Assembly (NCBI GenBank): GCA_905221605.1
Contig: CAJNDS010000426.1
Coordinates: 62,001-126,000, forward strand
Source: Symbiodinium natans
Taxonomy: Eukaryota; Sar; Dinophyceae; Suessiales; Symbiodiniaceae
DNA length: 64,000 nt
Direction: 5' to 3'
Shown here: positions 44,283-56,481 of the stretch, piece after piece
How the letters are laid out: each line of letters opens with the position of its first letter
Position numbering within the stretch: the first letter of the stretch is position 1
Notes under the pieces: generated by a model
Told to the model about the DNA's origin: nothing
Databases searched by the model: none
What the model saw: only the letters and a program-made list of their open reading frames with translations
Translations under genes and position numbers: made by a program

Positions 44283-47271
44283 ATGGCCCCAAAGAAAAAG
44301 CCAGCGCAAGCTAAGGCTCTTGCACAAGCATTTGCGTGCAACAGCCTCATGTGGGTTGTGCGACCCTTGTCCTTGACATCGCGCACACGTGGTCGTCACA
44401 AAACATAAGCAGAGCAAAATTACAGCGCTTGAAACTGGTGCCAGGCCAGGGTCAAGAAGGTCGTCACTCGGCGGCATGGCATTTCGTTTGTCCTGGGTTT
44501 CTGGCTTCCCTGTTGATCTCTTCGTATCTCTTCTTTGACCCCTTTGGTTTGCAGGCAGCAGTGAAGCGAAAGCCCGCAGCAGTGAAGCGAAAGCCCGCGG
44601 CCAAAAAGCCTCCAGCCCGGAAGGCGCTCTTGGCTTTGAGTTCTGGGATGCCTGATGGGATGCTTGAAGCAAGAGCTGAGTGTCCTTGGTAGAATGTCTC
44701 TTTCTGAGACGCGCAGGGCTCCTCGCATGGCAAGCGACGGCAAGTGCAATAATGTTACTGGGTGAAATGATTTCTGATCGGTTGTGTTCTGTCAGGTGGC
44801 GCCACCGACAAAGCCCATCCGAATCGGTTTCTTGATTGGCAAGGCCGGCATGGCTACTGAAGCTATGGCTTCCCTCCTTCGGGTGCTTCTCCTGTCCCAT
44901 CCCACGGAAGGACACGGACTTAGTTGAAGATCCCAAGTATGTCGGTGATGCCTCGTTCATGGATGACATGCCTGACAAGTACCGCGTGGACCCTGAGAGC
45001 AAGGAGCTGTGGCAAAGCTTGTTAAGCTTGGGCGAATGCTCACGAACGCACGTGTTGAAACCCTGCGCAGGAGTACCTCAAGAACTGCGAGGCTGGTACC
45101 AAAGGGTTTGCTCATGCAGACGTGGCGATTCCTTGGCACTGTCCTTGGCGAAGCGCGGTTGGGTTGTCACATGCTGTCTCATATGCTTTGGACATCTTTG
45201 GACCTTAGAGCCGAGGTATATCCACAAGAAGTACGGTGATGAAGTGGTTGTTGACATGATCTTTCCGGAGGAGATCACTCTCAAGCGCTTGATGCTTTGA
45301 TAACTTTCAGGCAGCTCGGGGTACTCAGCCAGCTTAGTGAAGCAGATCTTCCAAGGAAATCCAACATGTGCAACTACATCATTGGGTACGATGTCATCAA
45401 CTCCATCTTCGAAGGCCCAAAGAGGCATGGCTTTTTCGCAGAGATGTCGGCACATTGTAACCATGAGGACCATGAAGAGCTGCACACATCTCAGTGTAGG
45501 TACAAGGAGGTAACGAAAGCATTCACCCAATGCGGGAACCTGATGCCAAGCTGGGAAGTCCAGGAGAAGCGACTGACAAAAGGGGTATTGATCTGTGAAT
45601 AGGATGCAGCGAATACCTGGCCATGTTCAGGACTTCATTTACATCAAATCCCGGTATATGCAGGCCCGGGCCCCCTGTGCGTGTACTTTCTCTGTTCAGC
45701 AGGTGAACCCAGGTGTCGACAATTGTGAGCAGGCTTGCATGGATGCCGGGATACCGATGGCACCGACAATCTTCGCGATCAAGGGCAAGCGAAGCCCAGC
45801 CAAGCTGCTAGCGGAGATCAAAGAACGAGGCGAGGGCAGCAACAGTCGTGTTTCACAATAGGATGCTGCATAAAGTTCCCGGCCTCGCAGAACTTGGTTT
45901 AGCCACCGAAGGTTGGAAGACGTTTGTCATGAAGCAGTCCATGATGGCTTTCTCGCTTGGCTTTTGCAAGCTGCACGTCGAGGAGCACTGCTTGACACGT
46001 TCAATGCAGGTCATCTCAGGTCCTGCTGTTGAGAAGACTATGGGGGGGCCCGCGTGGGCTGGCAAGGACTGTGAGAAGGACCCCAGCATTCTGAAGAACT
46101 ACTTTCGGGACTACTCCGAATGTCCGCCTGCCATTCGATTCGCTCCGCTGAGAGTGTTTCTGATGTTCTTTGAAGTAGCTTGTTCTTGATTTCTTGATTT
46201 CTTCAGTTTGGCTTCAACAAACCTCGTAGGTCCTGAGTACGTGGTGCAAGAGGCCATCGATGGTTTCACACGGAATTGGGAGACGAGGACACTCTTCTGC
46301 TTTAAATTAGCAGCCTTCGCTGTGTTGTCGACGTCTGCGGCGCTCCACGGCTCAGGATCTTCTGGTTCAACGGCAAATTCCTCTACGCTGCTCGACCGTC
46401 GCACTCTGATCTTTAAAGGTTGAGGCTTGACATGTCCAAGGCTATCGCCAACAAGGCGGCGGTCTCCACTGAGGATGGCAACGAGGTCATCATAACAGGA
46501 CCCTTATGGAGCATTATGCCTTACGTATCCAATAGACTTTTTCGGACCCCTGCATGACCTTTCATGTTAGGTCACTGAGCTCACGCGAGGAGATGACATC
46601 CCTGCCGAGTTCCTTGAGAACGCGAAGAGAATAGGTGAGCAAGCTCTCAAGATTCTGCCGCAGCTGCACACTCCATCAGGACGCTGCGCGTTTGTTGGCG
46701 CAAAGCATTCAAGCACTGGAATCTGTGCAGCCGGCAAGTCTTCAGGACAGCCGGTTGGCATGACGCTGATCCGGACGGACGTCGGCTGTTCAGACAGCCA
46801 GCTGCACGACAAGCACACGGACTGGGATCCCAACGGTCGGACTTTCTTCTTGAACGAGATTGAGTATGGTGGGACCACCTACTTCATCCGACACCTCAAA
46901 GAGGCCTTTCTTGAAGTGTAACGGTTGTGTCCGCAAGCACTCTCCAAAGTAAGAGTCTCTGCCAGGATTGGGTTCCGAAATGGGCCGAGCTTTATGTCAA
47001 CAAGTCAAAAGAAGTATATGACAGGTTGCGGGCTGAAAAATCAATCCATGGTCGTCTCTGTCAAGTCAAGGCCTGTGGGCCTGTGTCCAACTTCCGAGGA
47101 TGTGGGAGGAACAGCTCAAGGACGTTTGAAGCGCGAGCCGGGCCTGCACTTCCTTACAATTTTTGTGTTTCTGGTGTTTATGGACCATCAAGTTTTGGAG
47201 AGCATGCAAGAGCATGGCACTCCTGCGAAGATTCCATCCATGTTGCCACTAGGGCCGGCTATGAAGGGTGA
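44283..47271 (+). CDS. ATP-grasp-like protein, about 12 exons
   Basis: It begins MAPKKKPAQAKALAQA at 44283. A Lys/Pro/Ala exon at 44556 has a 7-residue tandem duplication (AAVKRKP), then PTKPIRIGFLIGKAG (about 44800) starts the globular part. Further blocks: PKYVGDASFMDDMPDKYRVD (44937), CEAGTKGFAHADVAIPWHC (45088), YGDEVVVDMIFPEEITLKR (45233), YIIGYDVINSIFEGPKRHG (45375), AGIPMAPTIFAIKGKRSP (45745), WKTFVMKQSMMAFSLGFCK (45914), YVVQEAIDGFTRNWETR (46239), FWFNGKFLYA (46361) and RTFFLNEIEYGGTTYFIRHL (46840). The Lys-containing strand, the VVQE hinge and the late NEIE metal site in this order are ATP-grasp hallmarks. Intron 45830-45911 is GC-AG, and 45983-46066 appears GA-AG. The substrate is unknown. 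The 3' end is uncertain: after about 47040 the frame may be intron. Confidence 0.7.
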
Positions 47272-47403
47272 GAATCCGCTGGGTGCAGGGTGTGCATGGT
47301 AGCATCATGCTTTCAGTGTCCTGCGAGAAATCGCGCGCCTCGCTGCAGATGCTGGAAGCGAAGCTCCACGCATGGTTGCAAGGTGTAGGTGTGTATCGGA
47401 GGA

Positions 47404-47790
47404 TGTCGCAGGCGTGATGTGATGTGATCTGGTCTGATGTGACGTGATGTGAGGTGATGTGAGGTGAGGTGATGTAACGTGATGTCATGTCAGTGATGTG
47501 ATGTGAGGTGATGTGAGGTGATGTGAGGTGATGTGAGGTGATGTGAGGTGATGTGAGGTGATGTGAGGTGATGTGAGGTGATGTGACGTGACGTGATGTG
47601 GTGTAATACTGGTGTAATGTACTGTAATGTAATGAAATGTGATGTAATGAGATGTAATGTAATGTAGTGTAATGTACTGTAATGTCATGTAATGTAATGT
47701 AGTGTAATGTACTGCAATGTCATGTAGTGTAATGTAATGTTAATATGTAATGTAATGTAATGCAATGTAATGTAATGTAGTTTAATTAAT
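47404..47790. repeat. ATGTGAGGTG and TAATG tandem arrays
   Basis: GATGTGATGT-type units grade into eight perfect 10-base ATGTGAGGTG copies (47501-47580), then into AATGT/TAATG pentamer DNA to about 47785. Open frames on the minus strand (Tyr/Ile/Thr/His-rich) are compositional. Confidence 0.9.
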
Positions 47791-47814
47791 GTACGTATGT
47801 GTTTTTTTTGTTTA

Positions 47815-47876
47815 TGTGTGTGTGTGTGTGTGTGTGTGTTTTTGTGCGTATGTTTGGAAAGAGGGGGGGGGGGGGC
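47815..47876. repeat. TG tract and G homopolymer
   Basis: A 24-base TG run is followed shortly by a 13-base G run. Confidence 0.9.
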
Positions 47877-48899
47877 AGGACGACCAAACAATTGCCGCAA
47901 AATGCAGTTCGGCTCAAGTTAGCCGGTGACTGTGCCAGAACATTTTGTATGAATTCTGTGTTGATCGGGCCACACATAAACTGAAGATTGTAATGCACTT
48001 CCAAGTTTGCCTCAACTTTCATGTGGTCTCGCGCCTCGCTCAGTCCGCCAGCAGTCTGAGTGCAAGCGAAGCGTAGTTCATCGCGGCAACTGTCAGCTTG
48101 AACCTCTCGCAAGGATATGGAGCAGACCTTCCAGCCATCTGCCTGGTTTTCTTATGGTGCGGCTGTTGCTGTTGTGTTGCACTGTGGCGCTTGACAGCTA
48201 AGGACGCTGCTAAAAGCTGGTCGCAGCCATGCTGAAACGGAGGAGGAAACCCCGGTGTGAGGTTCAAGACAGTCACCGTCGCTTTTGAAACTTTTGCGCC
48301 TATGTCAGGACATGCGGCGAATTTTCCGCCATTTTGGCCACCAGGCGGCACGGAACGATGTAAACAACACAAATTGACTGTTCGCTTTGTCTCAAAGCTT
48401 CCACAGGAAGATCGGGGTTGGAGGCTTTCGCATGGACCTCAAACAACAGATATGAGTTTGGTGACTTCCAGCGCATGTTGGATTCAATCGGTGCTGTCCT
48501 TCGATGACTAAGACTTTTGCAGGCCGTTGGAGTTGGAGCAGCTTTTGCAGGCCGATGCAATGCACCAATGCATCGATGGCAATGCTCAAAGCATGACGCT
48601 GCGTGGGCTGCACGGATATGCTGCGAGTTTGCTAGGATGGTGCTGTCTGCACGAGGCCGCTGAAGAAAGATTGCTGCCAGAAGGTTTTGCCAGCCGATTG
48701 TTCCAGGCTTGGATGCGATGCTGAATTGAATTGCTTTCTCATCATCTCCAGAGCGTAACACAAACCTCAAAAATGTTCAGAGTATGATCTCACATTGTCG
48801 GTCCCTTATGCCGAGGCATGGGCACCAGGATTAGACTCTTTGACAGAAGGCCGTTTCATGACTGGATTCCGGGTGCGCCAGACCCTTCTGCACCAAACT

Positions 48900-50396
48900 C
48901 GTCGCCGAGTCACCGGTGTTTCTAGAGGTATACCTGGAACAGAGGGAGCAGTGGTTTGAACAGTGGTGGTTGGCCAAGAGTGGCGGCACGTCCGCCAAAC
49001 CACCGAGTGCCGAGCTCAGCGTGCGCCGCGAGACAAGGGTAATGCAAGTCGTGTTCTATGGCTTCTACGAATTCCAATATACGATGTTGCGCAGAAGACT
49101 CGGTAGAGGTCATCGGTTGGTGAGTGAGCTGCGAAAGGACTGCCGGCAATGCGCAGTTTGAACCACCGCCATTCGGGCATTCTGAGATGCGGAGGATGCT
49201 GCAGAAGTCGGCTTCGAACAATTCCGTGAGTTTTGCAGCAACTTCGCCGAGGCGTTGGAGTGTTGTGGAGTGCGGTGCAAGCATGTCCGGAGTTGGGTAG
49301 TCCGATGGTCCACTGTTGCTTCAATTTTGTTGCACGAAGGACTCAGGTTATGTTCCTCCACCGGCGTCATTTCTAAGAGCAGTTTGGCAGGCACGATTTG
49401 AAACTGGCTTCAAAGCTGGTTGTCACATGTTGTCGCACTCTGAGACAAGTTGCTCCGGGAGGCTTGTGTTGACAACGTGCGCAAGGATTCTGGACGGAGG
49501 GGTGCGGAGACCCTTCCAGATTCTGTAACTTCGGCAACGTTTTGGCTCACTGTGATTCATTATTGTATTGACTCGCTGTGGTTCATATACTTAGTGGATC
49601 TACACAACTTACCGGCCAGGCATACGATGCACTTCTGGATTCATATGCCGGCCATTGGCGCTTGTGGCTAGAGGATTGGATTGCCGAACGCGAGGTTGCT
49701 CGCCATGTACGATGTGTGTAGCTCGAGGTGTAGCCTTTTTTTATTGCAGTAGGTCAGGTCAGAGCCCACCCTAGCCAGGTCACAAGCGTGCCGGCAAAGA
49801 AGGAGGACTCGGGCCATTTGCACGCAGTTGTTGTGTGATGTGTGGCTGCCATCACGCATTGAAGAGGAGAGTGAAGAGGTTAAAGCTGCCATCACGGTCC
49901 AACGACACTTCCGCGCGAAGCTCAAATGCAAGGTACATCAGTGGCCAGCATGGGAACAGTCCTGAAAGGTGCCTACCAAGCTCGGAAGCGGGTAGACACC
50001 AAGAAGTCTGAGGCTGGCGATCATCAAACAACTCTCACCTGCTGTTCCACTCTTCTGCGGGCTATGTGTCCATTTGCAGGTGCTTTTATCGGATTTGATT
50101 CAGAACATGTCGAACAAGGTGGAGCCCTTGGTGATTCGAATGATGCAGTATGCGGTCAAGTGGAGGCAACAGCGGCAAAGCTTTTCGAAAGGTTTGACAG
50201 CGGGAAGAAGGCTCGACGGCAGCGGCAAGCGATGCTGTTGTGTTCATGTTCTTGGTGCAAGGGGCCCATTGTTGTCCTAGTTGAGGACTACTGGACCGCA
50301 GAGGACATGGCACGCTTCTGCGATGAGCTTTGGCCAAAGCAGGATGGCATGTGGCTCGCCTGCCACTGTGATAGTTTCGTGCCCGATGGTCGTTGA
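48900..50396 (+). CDS. Candidate IQ-motif protein exons, otherwise unrecognised
   Basis: About 49861-49931 reads EEESEEVKAAITVQRHFRAK, an IQ-type calmodulin-binding helix after an acidic stretch. Other coding-like + pieces: about 48919-48990 (FLEVYLEQREQWFEQWWLAK), about 49200-49265 (EVGFEQFREFCSNFAEALE, loosely EF-hand-like), about 50080-50180 (LSDLIQNMSNKVEPLVIRMM) and 50268-50396 (VEDYWTAEDMARFCDELWPK) ending TGA. A calmodulin- or calcium-linked role is a guess from the IQ motif. Exon joins are unresolved and more than one gene may be involved. Confidence 0.35.
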
Positions 50397-50889
50397 GTGT
50401 CTGTGAGTTTGCATTGGCCTAGAGAAGTTTTCATGTTCCAGCGGATGCGGAAAGTTATGGTGAACTGGTTCTAGGCCTCCTCCTCCAGCTGCATTTGGAG
50501 CGGATGCCGTCAAGAAGGCCTGGAAAGGGGCATCTGTGATGTTGTCGTTGTGTGACCGATGCTCCAGCTTGATATGCTAACATGGTGAGACAAGAAATCT
50601 GCGTCGGCGCACGACGCTTAAATCGAACAAATCAGCGCCACACAGTCAGGGACTGCGCGTGCAGAGAAGTGCATGGACTGCAATTAACATTGTACAACCA
50701 AAATGGGTCGTTATAGCATCGAGTGACGCCAAACCAATGAACAAGTTAAACACAGGATTCCGGCTGCCGACTGCCGGAGTAGGGGGGGCAACACGGAACT
50801 TGACCAGCGGACCACGAAGATGCACGGCCTCTTGTCACACTGCAGTGTGAGTATGCACTCTCACCAAAGCCTTGTGGTACTTGGTCCTA

Positions 50890-51275
50890 GTCTGCAACCA
50901 TGAAGGAAGCGCCGCGAAAAAAACTCAGCTGCAGGTGCGCTCACTAGCCGGTGCACGACCCCGGAAAGTTCTGGCGAAAATGGCAGAAGAGGCCGACCTC
51001 AACTTCAACTTCCGCCATAGTGTTTTTTTGCTCAAACAAGCTCAAGCAGTTCGGTCACTTGTTAGGAGGAGGTGGTCCTCACGAGGGAAGAGTTCAGACG
51101 TGGTTTGCCAGCTTCCGAGCTTGTCAGTGTGAAGAGAGCAACTTCGGGGATGGCTTATGATGGTTTTTTCCAGTCTTGGAGCCTCAGGTTGGCGTGGAAT
51201 GACAAGCGCCACCGGCAGCTGAAGAAGTGGGAACGTGCACGGTACTGTGAGGTGCAGTGGCGCAGTAGAATTTAA
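50890..51275 (+). CDS. Candidate exons, unrecognised
   Basis: Two + pieces: about 50960-51050 (KVLAKMAEEADLNFNFRHSV) and about 51068-51275 (VVLTREEFRRGLPASEL, then WNDKRHRQLKKWERARYCEV) ending TAA. LTREEFRRGL resembles the exiting helix of an EF-hand, but no complete calcium loop precedes it. No family assigned. Confidence 0.3.
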
Positions 51276-53228
51276 AGCTCGCTTCTGATCGATTGGAGCC
51301 CCTGAGATTGACTGATCCGATTTTAATCAGTTTGTTGTCTATTGTCGTTGCCCGCGACAGGTGTATGCATGTCCATGTTGCCGCGGGCGCTTCCGTGTTG
51401 TTGCAGTTCCCGTTGCTTCTGAAAGTAGGGGGCCCGACTTCAGCCCTGGACTTTCCTGGAATGCTAGGCAGCATGGCAGTCATGCAACCCGCCCCAGGTC
51501 GCAGCCTGGAGATTGCCAAAGTGATAGATGAAGGCATAGCGCACGGAGTTTGAAACTAAGCTCGCTCCAGGAGTCTGCAGCAGACACTTGGTACGTTGTC
51601 ATGGCTTTGCGAGGTCACGGCGCTCACAGGTGTAAGGGATCCTCCGCGTTTTCCGTCGGGAGCAGCCAGCTTTCATGGAAGTCGGCCTTGCTTTGAGCAG
51701 CGATCGCATAAGGTTGCCGGGCCGGTTCACAGCCGCTCCTGGCAGCGCGGCTCGAAAGCTTCCACATCCGAGTGAGGCTTCGACTCTGGGCATCGGTGTA
51801 CCACTGCCGTGCCGGTTTGCTGGCTGCTGAGAGGTGGCACATCTACACAGCGAAGTGGCAAACGCGGTCGCCGCAGGTGCTGCATTGTGCGACCGGTGCC
51901 TAGACTCTCACCGAAGTAAACTCCGAAGAGTAGACGGTGCTAAATTCGCTTGAAGAGGGGGAAGATGCTTTTCCGAGGTCTTGCCGCCGGGCTGTGCGAG
52001 GCCAGCTCTGGCTGGGCCGGGTCCTTTGGGGAGCCTCGGGGCAGTAGCAGAGTATCTGTGCGCCGATCACGGAGAGACTCACGCAGAATATCCCTAATGA
52101 TCCCAACGCCAAATCCCAGGTGATCCCTTAGTTGCTGGGCTCTGGGGTGGGGATGATCGAAGCAAAGTGATGTCGACTAAAGGCGGCTGCTGCTTCAAGC
52201 GGCGGTCACTGGAGCCGGCCGTGGAGCACCGGTGCCGCTTTCATGGTTGAGAGGGAAGAGAGGCTGGGAGCTTTAGCTGTCGCAGTGCTCGAGGTGCTTC
52301 TGCTTGCCCAAGATGGCGAGATGGATGCGGTTCAGCTGGGTGCTTTCTCGACATTCCTCTCAGGGATGTTCGCCAGACACAGCATGCAGGTTATGGATCC
52401 AGTCAGCATCGCCTGGGTATCCAATGACAAGGTTCTCCCCACAAGAGCCAGCTGCTCAAAGCAGAACGAGTGTAATGAAGTGCTGCATCGGCTATTCTGC
52501 AGCTGTCGGCCATACACGTAGCTTGGTGGAGCGTGGTCTTTCGAGGCCGAGCCGTTGGCAGGAGTCCATTGGCAAGGCTACCAGTGTTAGTCCAGTGTAG
52601 GTCTGGCAGAGATGACAACGTGGGTATGAAGTTGGTGTGTCGTGGCAGGTGTGTGGAAATGAGCTGCCTCGGCTGCTGATGGAGCACTCCTCAGCAAACT
52701 GCTGGGTGGAAGCTGTGAATTCTCAGACTCTTCGAAACGTAGTGAAACGGAGTGAAGCAAAGTGAAGCGAGTTGAGCCAATTGAGCTTGAAGGCCACGCC
52801 GAAAGTTTTCCAGGGGCTGGTGTTGGCGGCGGCCTTTAGCTTTTGGCAGTAGGTGCGGGCCATTGCAGATCTTGCAGTCCCTTGAGCTGAGGATAACAAG
52901 GCATCAGCCAAAAACGTTGACTTCGTTCTCATGAGCTGCTCACAAAGTGAGGCTCGCACAGCAATGCTGATCACGACTAAAGCTGGGCGCCGCTTGAACT
53001 TGCAGGTCCCTTTGCTGAAGGAGTGTGATGAACAAGCTCCCTTCACAATTTCAGCTTCAAGGTGCGCCATTCAAAAGAAATCGCCTATCAATCCACACGT
53101 CCCTGGTTTTCTTTGGAGCTTCGTTCTCGGAAGGCCTCGGGTGGTTTGCCTCCTCGACTCCACCAGCCAGGCGCACGAGGCTGCCCGGATGTGTGCAAAA
53201 CAAAGGGAAGCCGGAGTTGGAGTGCTTG
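51276..53228. other. No recognised gene
   Basis: The only notable piece is a + frame near 52250-52390 (LGALAVAVLEVLLLAQDGEM), hydrophobic-helical and possibly an exon. Otherwise nothing can be supported. Confidence 0.35.
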
Positions 53229-53275
53229 TAGCTCGTTGTAGCTCGCTGTTAGCTCGTTGTAGCTCGTTGTAGCTT
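53229..53275. repeat. GTAGCTCGTT decamer repeat
   Basis: About four and a half copies of a 10-base unit (GTAGCTCGTT, with one GTAGCTCGCT variant). Confidence 0.85.
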
Positions 53276-53380
53276 GGGGAGGGGGTCTTTCCAGTCTGCG
53301 CAGGCCCTGCTAGAACACCTCGAGGCGCTTCAGGAGGCACCCTGGCAGTTTGGACTCCAGAGTGCTCATATGCTGAATGC

Positions 53381-53470
53381 CACAGAGTGCCACAGAGTGC
53401 CACAGAGTGCCACAGAGTGCCACAGAGTGCCACAGAGTGCCACAGAATGCCACAGAATGCCACAGATTGC
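53381..53470. repeat. CACAGAGTGC decamer minisatellite
   Basis: Nine consecutive 10-base units, the last three varying at one base (CACAGAATGC, CACAGATTGC). Confidence 0.95.
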
Positions 53471-56400
53471 CACATGTCCAGGCAAAGGGGCACATGTCCG
53501 CTGCCCTGGAGCATTTGGAGGCTATCGGAAACCGACAAGACCTGTTAGGGTAAAGTGGGTGCTTGTGGACAGGTTTGGATCTTCGGGTTTTATGCCCGTG
53601 AAATGTCTTAACCCAAAACCTTGAAGTCTGAAAATAGAGCGAGAGGGAGCGTCGAAATCTGAAAATAGAGCTGCATCATTCCGAAGCTTAGCGTTATACA
53701 AAGGCAAGGGGCTTCATCTGGTCACAAGGCTGGACCCCAAACTTAGCCTTAGCCAAAGCCTCATGCAGATGAAAGATGGTCTCCAAACGGCTTAGACGCT
53801 ACATAATGTATCATGTATCATACGAGTTCGTGCATCCCTGTTTTTGTGTTAATCCTCAGAAAGTGTGCCTTCGTCGTCCGCCTCGCCTTTGCGACGGGCC
53901 CTTGACCTCCTCGCCTGTGCTTGCTGTGCTGTTCTCCTCCACCCTTCCTTGCTCCCACTGTCCATCTGCTGGCTTTGTTCCTCACTTGAATTTGTTTTCC
54001 CTCTGTCTCATTGTCTCATTCCCCAAGATCACACACGCCAGAAGATTGCCAAGTTCCGAACTGAAGAGGCGGCACAGTCCCTGCATGGCCAACCTGGTGG
54101 CTTTGCGCAGGCGCATTCCGCAATGTTTTAGCCCCTAGCTACGTCTTAGGTTTTTAATGGCTGCCGTGTTGAACTGTTCTCCGTACGCCGGGCTGAAAGG
54201 CCAACTTGGAAGATTTCAGCACAAGACTCAGCTTTCCTGATGAACGCTGCCTTTAGATTCTTGTGCGGCACGCCGCGCTCGGCAGCTCAGGCCGACGAGT
54301 TGCCCGCTTTCCAGCTGCAGCGCGACCAACGGAGATGGACCTGGAAGATGTGCCAGAGGCATTCCAAACATAGCAGAGGATGCGTGTATGGCAAGCCAAG
54401 CTCTGCCAGTGTCGAAACCCAGCGCAGGCGCTTCCTCTTGGCTTCACCGGGCACGGTCCTGAAGGGGTCGTGTAGCACGTCGTAGCCGTTTTGGTCGGAG
54501 TGCTTTGTGTTGGTACTGGCTCCTGAGATTGAGAGGCCCCTTCAGGCGCTGAAGCGACGAGCCGTCATCCCCGCCTTCCAGAAGGCGTTCTATTCATGTA
54601 TCCATCATCTCTGCAAGGTTCATGTGACGGCAGACGCTCCCAGGATGATCTCTCTAGTGAGAGTGATGAGACCCCCTCCTCGTCACCATCTCCAACCAAG
54701 GACCTGGGATGACCTGGGGTTCTGAATCATTCTTGCTGTCGCCCGAAGTTGCGGTGGCATAGGCTAGAATGCTGGATAAAATGACATTGAGCTGGCAGGC
54801 TGCGGACATCTTGCCAAAGCCAGGCGAGACTTCGGCTTGAAGTTGTAGCCGCATGGGAGCCATGCTCTGCCTCTGTGTTGTGCAGGACCGTCAGCACAAA
54901 GAGCGCCGGCGCCTGCCGCATCGGCAGTACCAACGGTTGGCATCTCAGCACCCAGCAGTGTACCTAAAGAATGCTCCTTGCCATTGCCATGATGATCATG
55001 ATTGCTGTACTTGACTGTCGTGATAGCACTGGCTGCCATCACAACAACTATGGAAGCATCTGCACAGTTGCCCGTATGTGGAAATGCACGAGGCAAAGGT
55101 ATGTTAACGCATCTGCACCAGAGGCCAAACCATCTCCTCAGAGCTTCTTCTAGTAGCCTTGCGGCAGCCTCATCGTGTGATGGCTCAGGCGGGCTTGGGT
55201 GCCCTCCTTTACACATGGGGCAAAAGGTAGGATTATGCAGTTGCAACACCAGGCTCGGGACCGTCGACAGGCTCCGGACTCTCGACGCACTCTTCCTTCG
55301 CAGCCCCTTCGGATGCACCATCTCACCGGCATGCTTCGGCATTTTTTGTCAGTGCATGCTCTTGGCTGAGACTCGAACCACACTTGTGTCGATGGCATTC
55401 TCGGAAGGAGGCAGCAATTGGTGCAACTTACTTTGGCAAAATCAGCTTGTGAAGTTGTGCTTGGCGAGGCTACTTGCGTTTTCGGACGATCGACATGCTC
55501 GCACAAGTCTGCAGGCCTGAGAACACAGCACGTGCCAGTTCAATCGGTGAGTGCATTGACGACTTTTCTTCCAGTTGGTCGACGGCCGCATGCCATACCA
55601 CCCGATCCCGTTCACGCAAAAAAAGTCTTGGACGTGGATACTGACAGTCTACGGAAGTCGCTGAAAGTCCAAAACTCTAGGCTGTCCGAAGCACAACAGG
55701 GCATCCCCAGACTTCCTGGCAGATTGTAGCCAGACTGACCAAAGTCATCTCCTTTCGTTCAAAGCCATGCAATTAGTCAAACGTCCAAATATGCGAGTGC
55801 ATCTGCGCTGCGGGCATCCATTTTTGCGCAAGTCCTGCACAACAGTTTGACTGCAACACGACTCAACTGCATTTCATTGTCACCTGCTTTGCCGCCGAAC
55901 CTATTTTATCCCAGCTCCAACCTCTAAGATAATGCTGGATGAATGGGTCGTACAGTGACATGCTCAAGCTCAGCTGCACATCACTTTGCAGAGCGGTTTG
56001 GTGAGCGGCAAAAGGGGCTCAAGCTCACAGCCTTCCCTTGCCTTGCACCTGCGTCTTATTGTGGGGGGCCCAAATGCTGATGAATAAAAGTTTTTCTACA
56101 TGCTTGATGGACTGCTTTGCTTTGCTTGAGGCTGGAGCACCATGGCCGAGGAGGAGGGACAGGAAGTCATCTTCACTGAGAACACGGCGCCCGCTTCCTA
56201 AGCTGAATGCGAGTTTGGTGGCCGATGGATATGGGAAAGCCTGTGCTGCGTGCTGGCGAAGAAACATGAGTGCAATGCCGAGACCCGATCGAGAGATTTG
56301 GGATGAGAAGGCCTGGCAGCTGAGAACGCATCCAGACTTGGAGCCTGTGACTTGGGTGTAGACAGGGTGGCCTCATCAAGAAGGGTGCTGCCGAGATTGC

Positions 56401-56481
56401 TGAGAGAGATCAGGACCACGTGCCGGAGGCCAGTAGATGTGGGCTTGCGCACACTTTGGATCTTGAGTCTGGTGGCTGCAG
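53471..56481. other. Unassigned; isolated coding-like segments
   Basis: Coding-like + pieces are at about 54030-54131 (ending AQAHSAMF and TAG, an apparent C-terminus), about 54630-54700 (SQDDLSSESDETPSSSPSP) and about 55615-55700 (KKVLDVDTDSLRKSLKVQN). They cannot be assembled into a gene I recognise. Confidence 0.3.

Noticed and set aside
43893..45002. 369-codon open frame on the minus strand
   Set aside because: It lies antisense to clearly coding exons of the ATP-grasp-like gene and has no motif of its own.
47896..47918. GTTCGGCTCAAG, another partial spliced-leader match
   Set aside because: Mismatches in the T-run and no upstream leader sequence; chance occurrence is likely.
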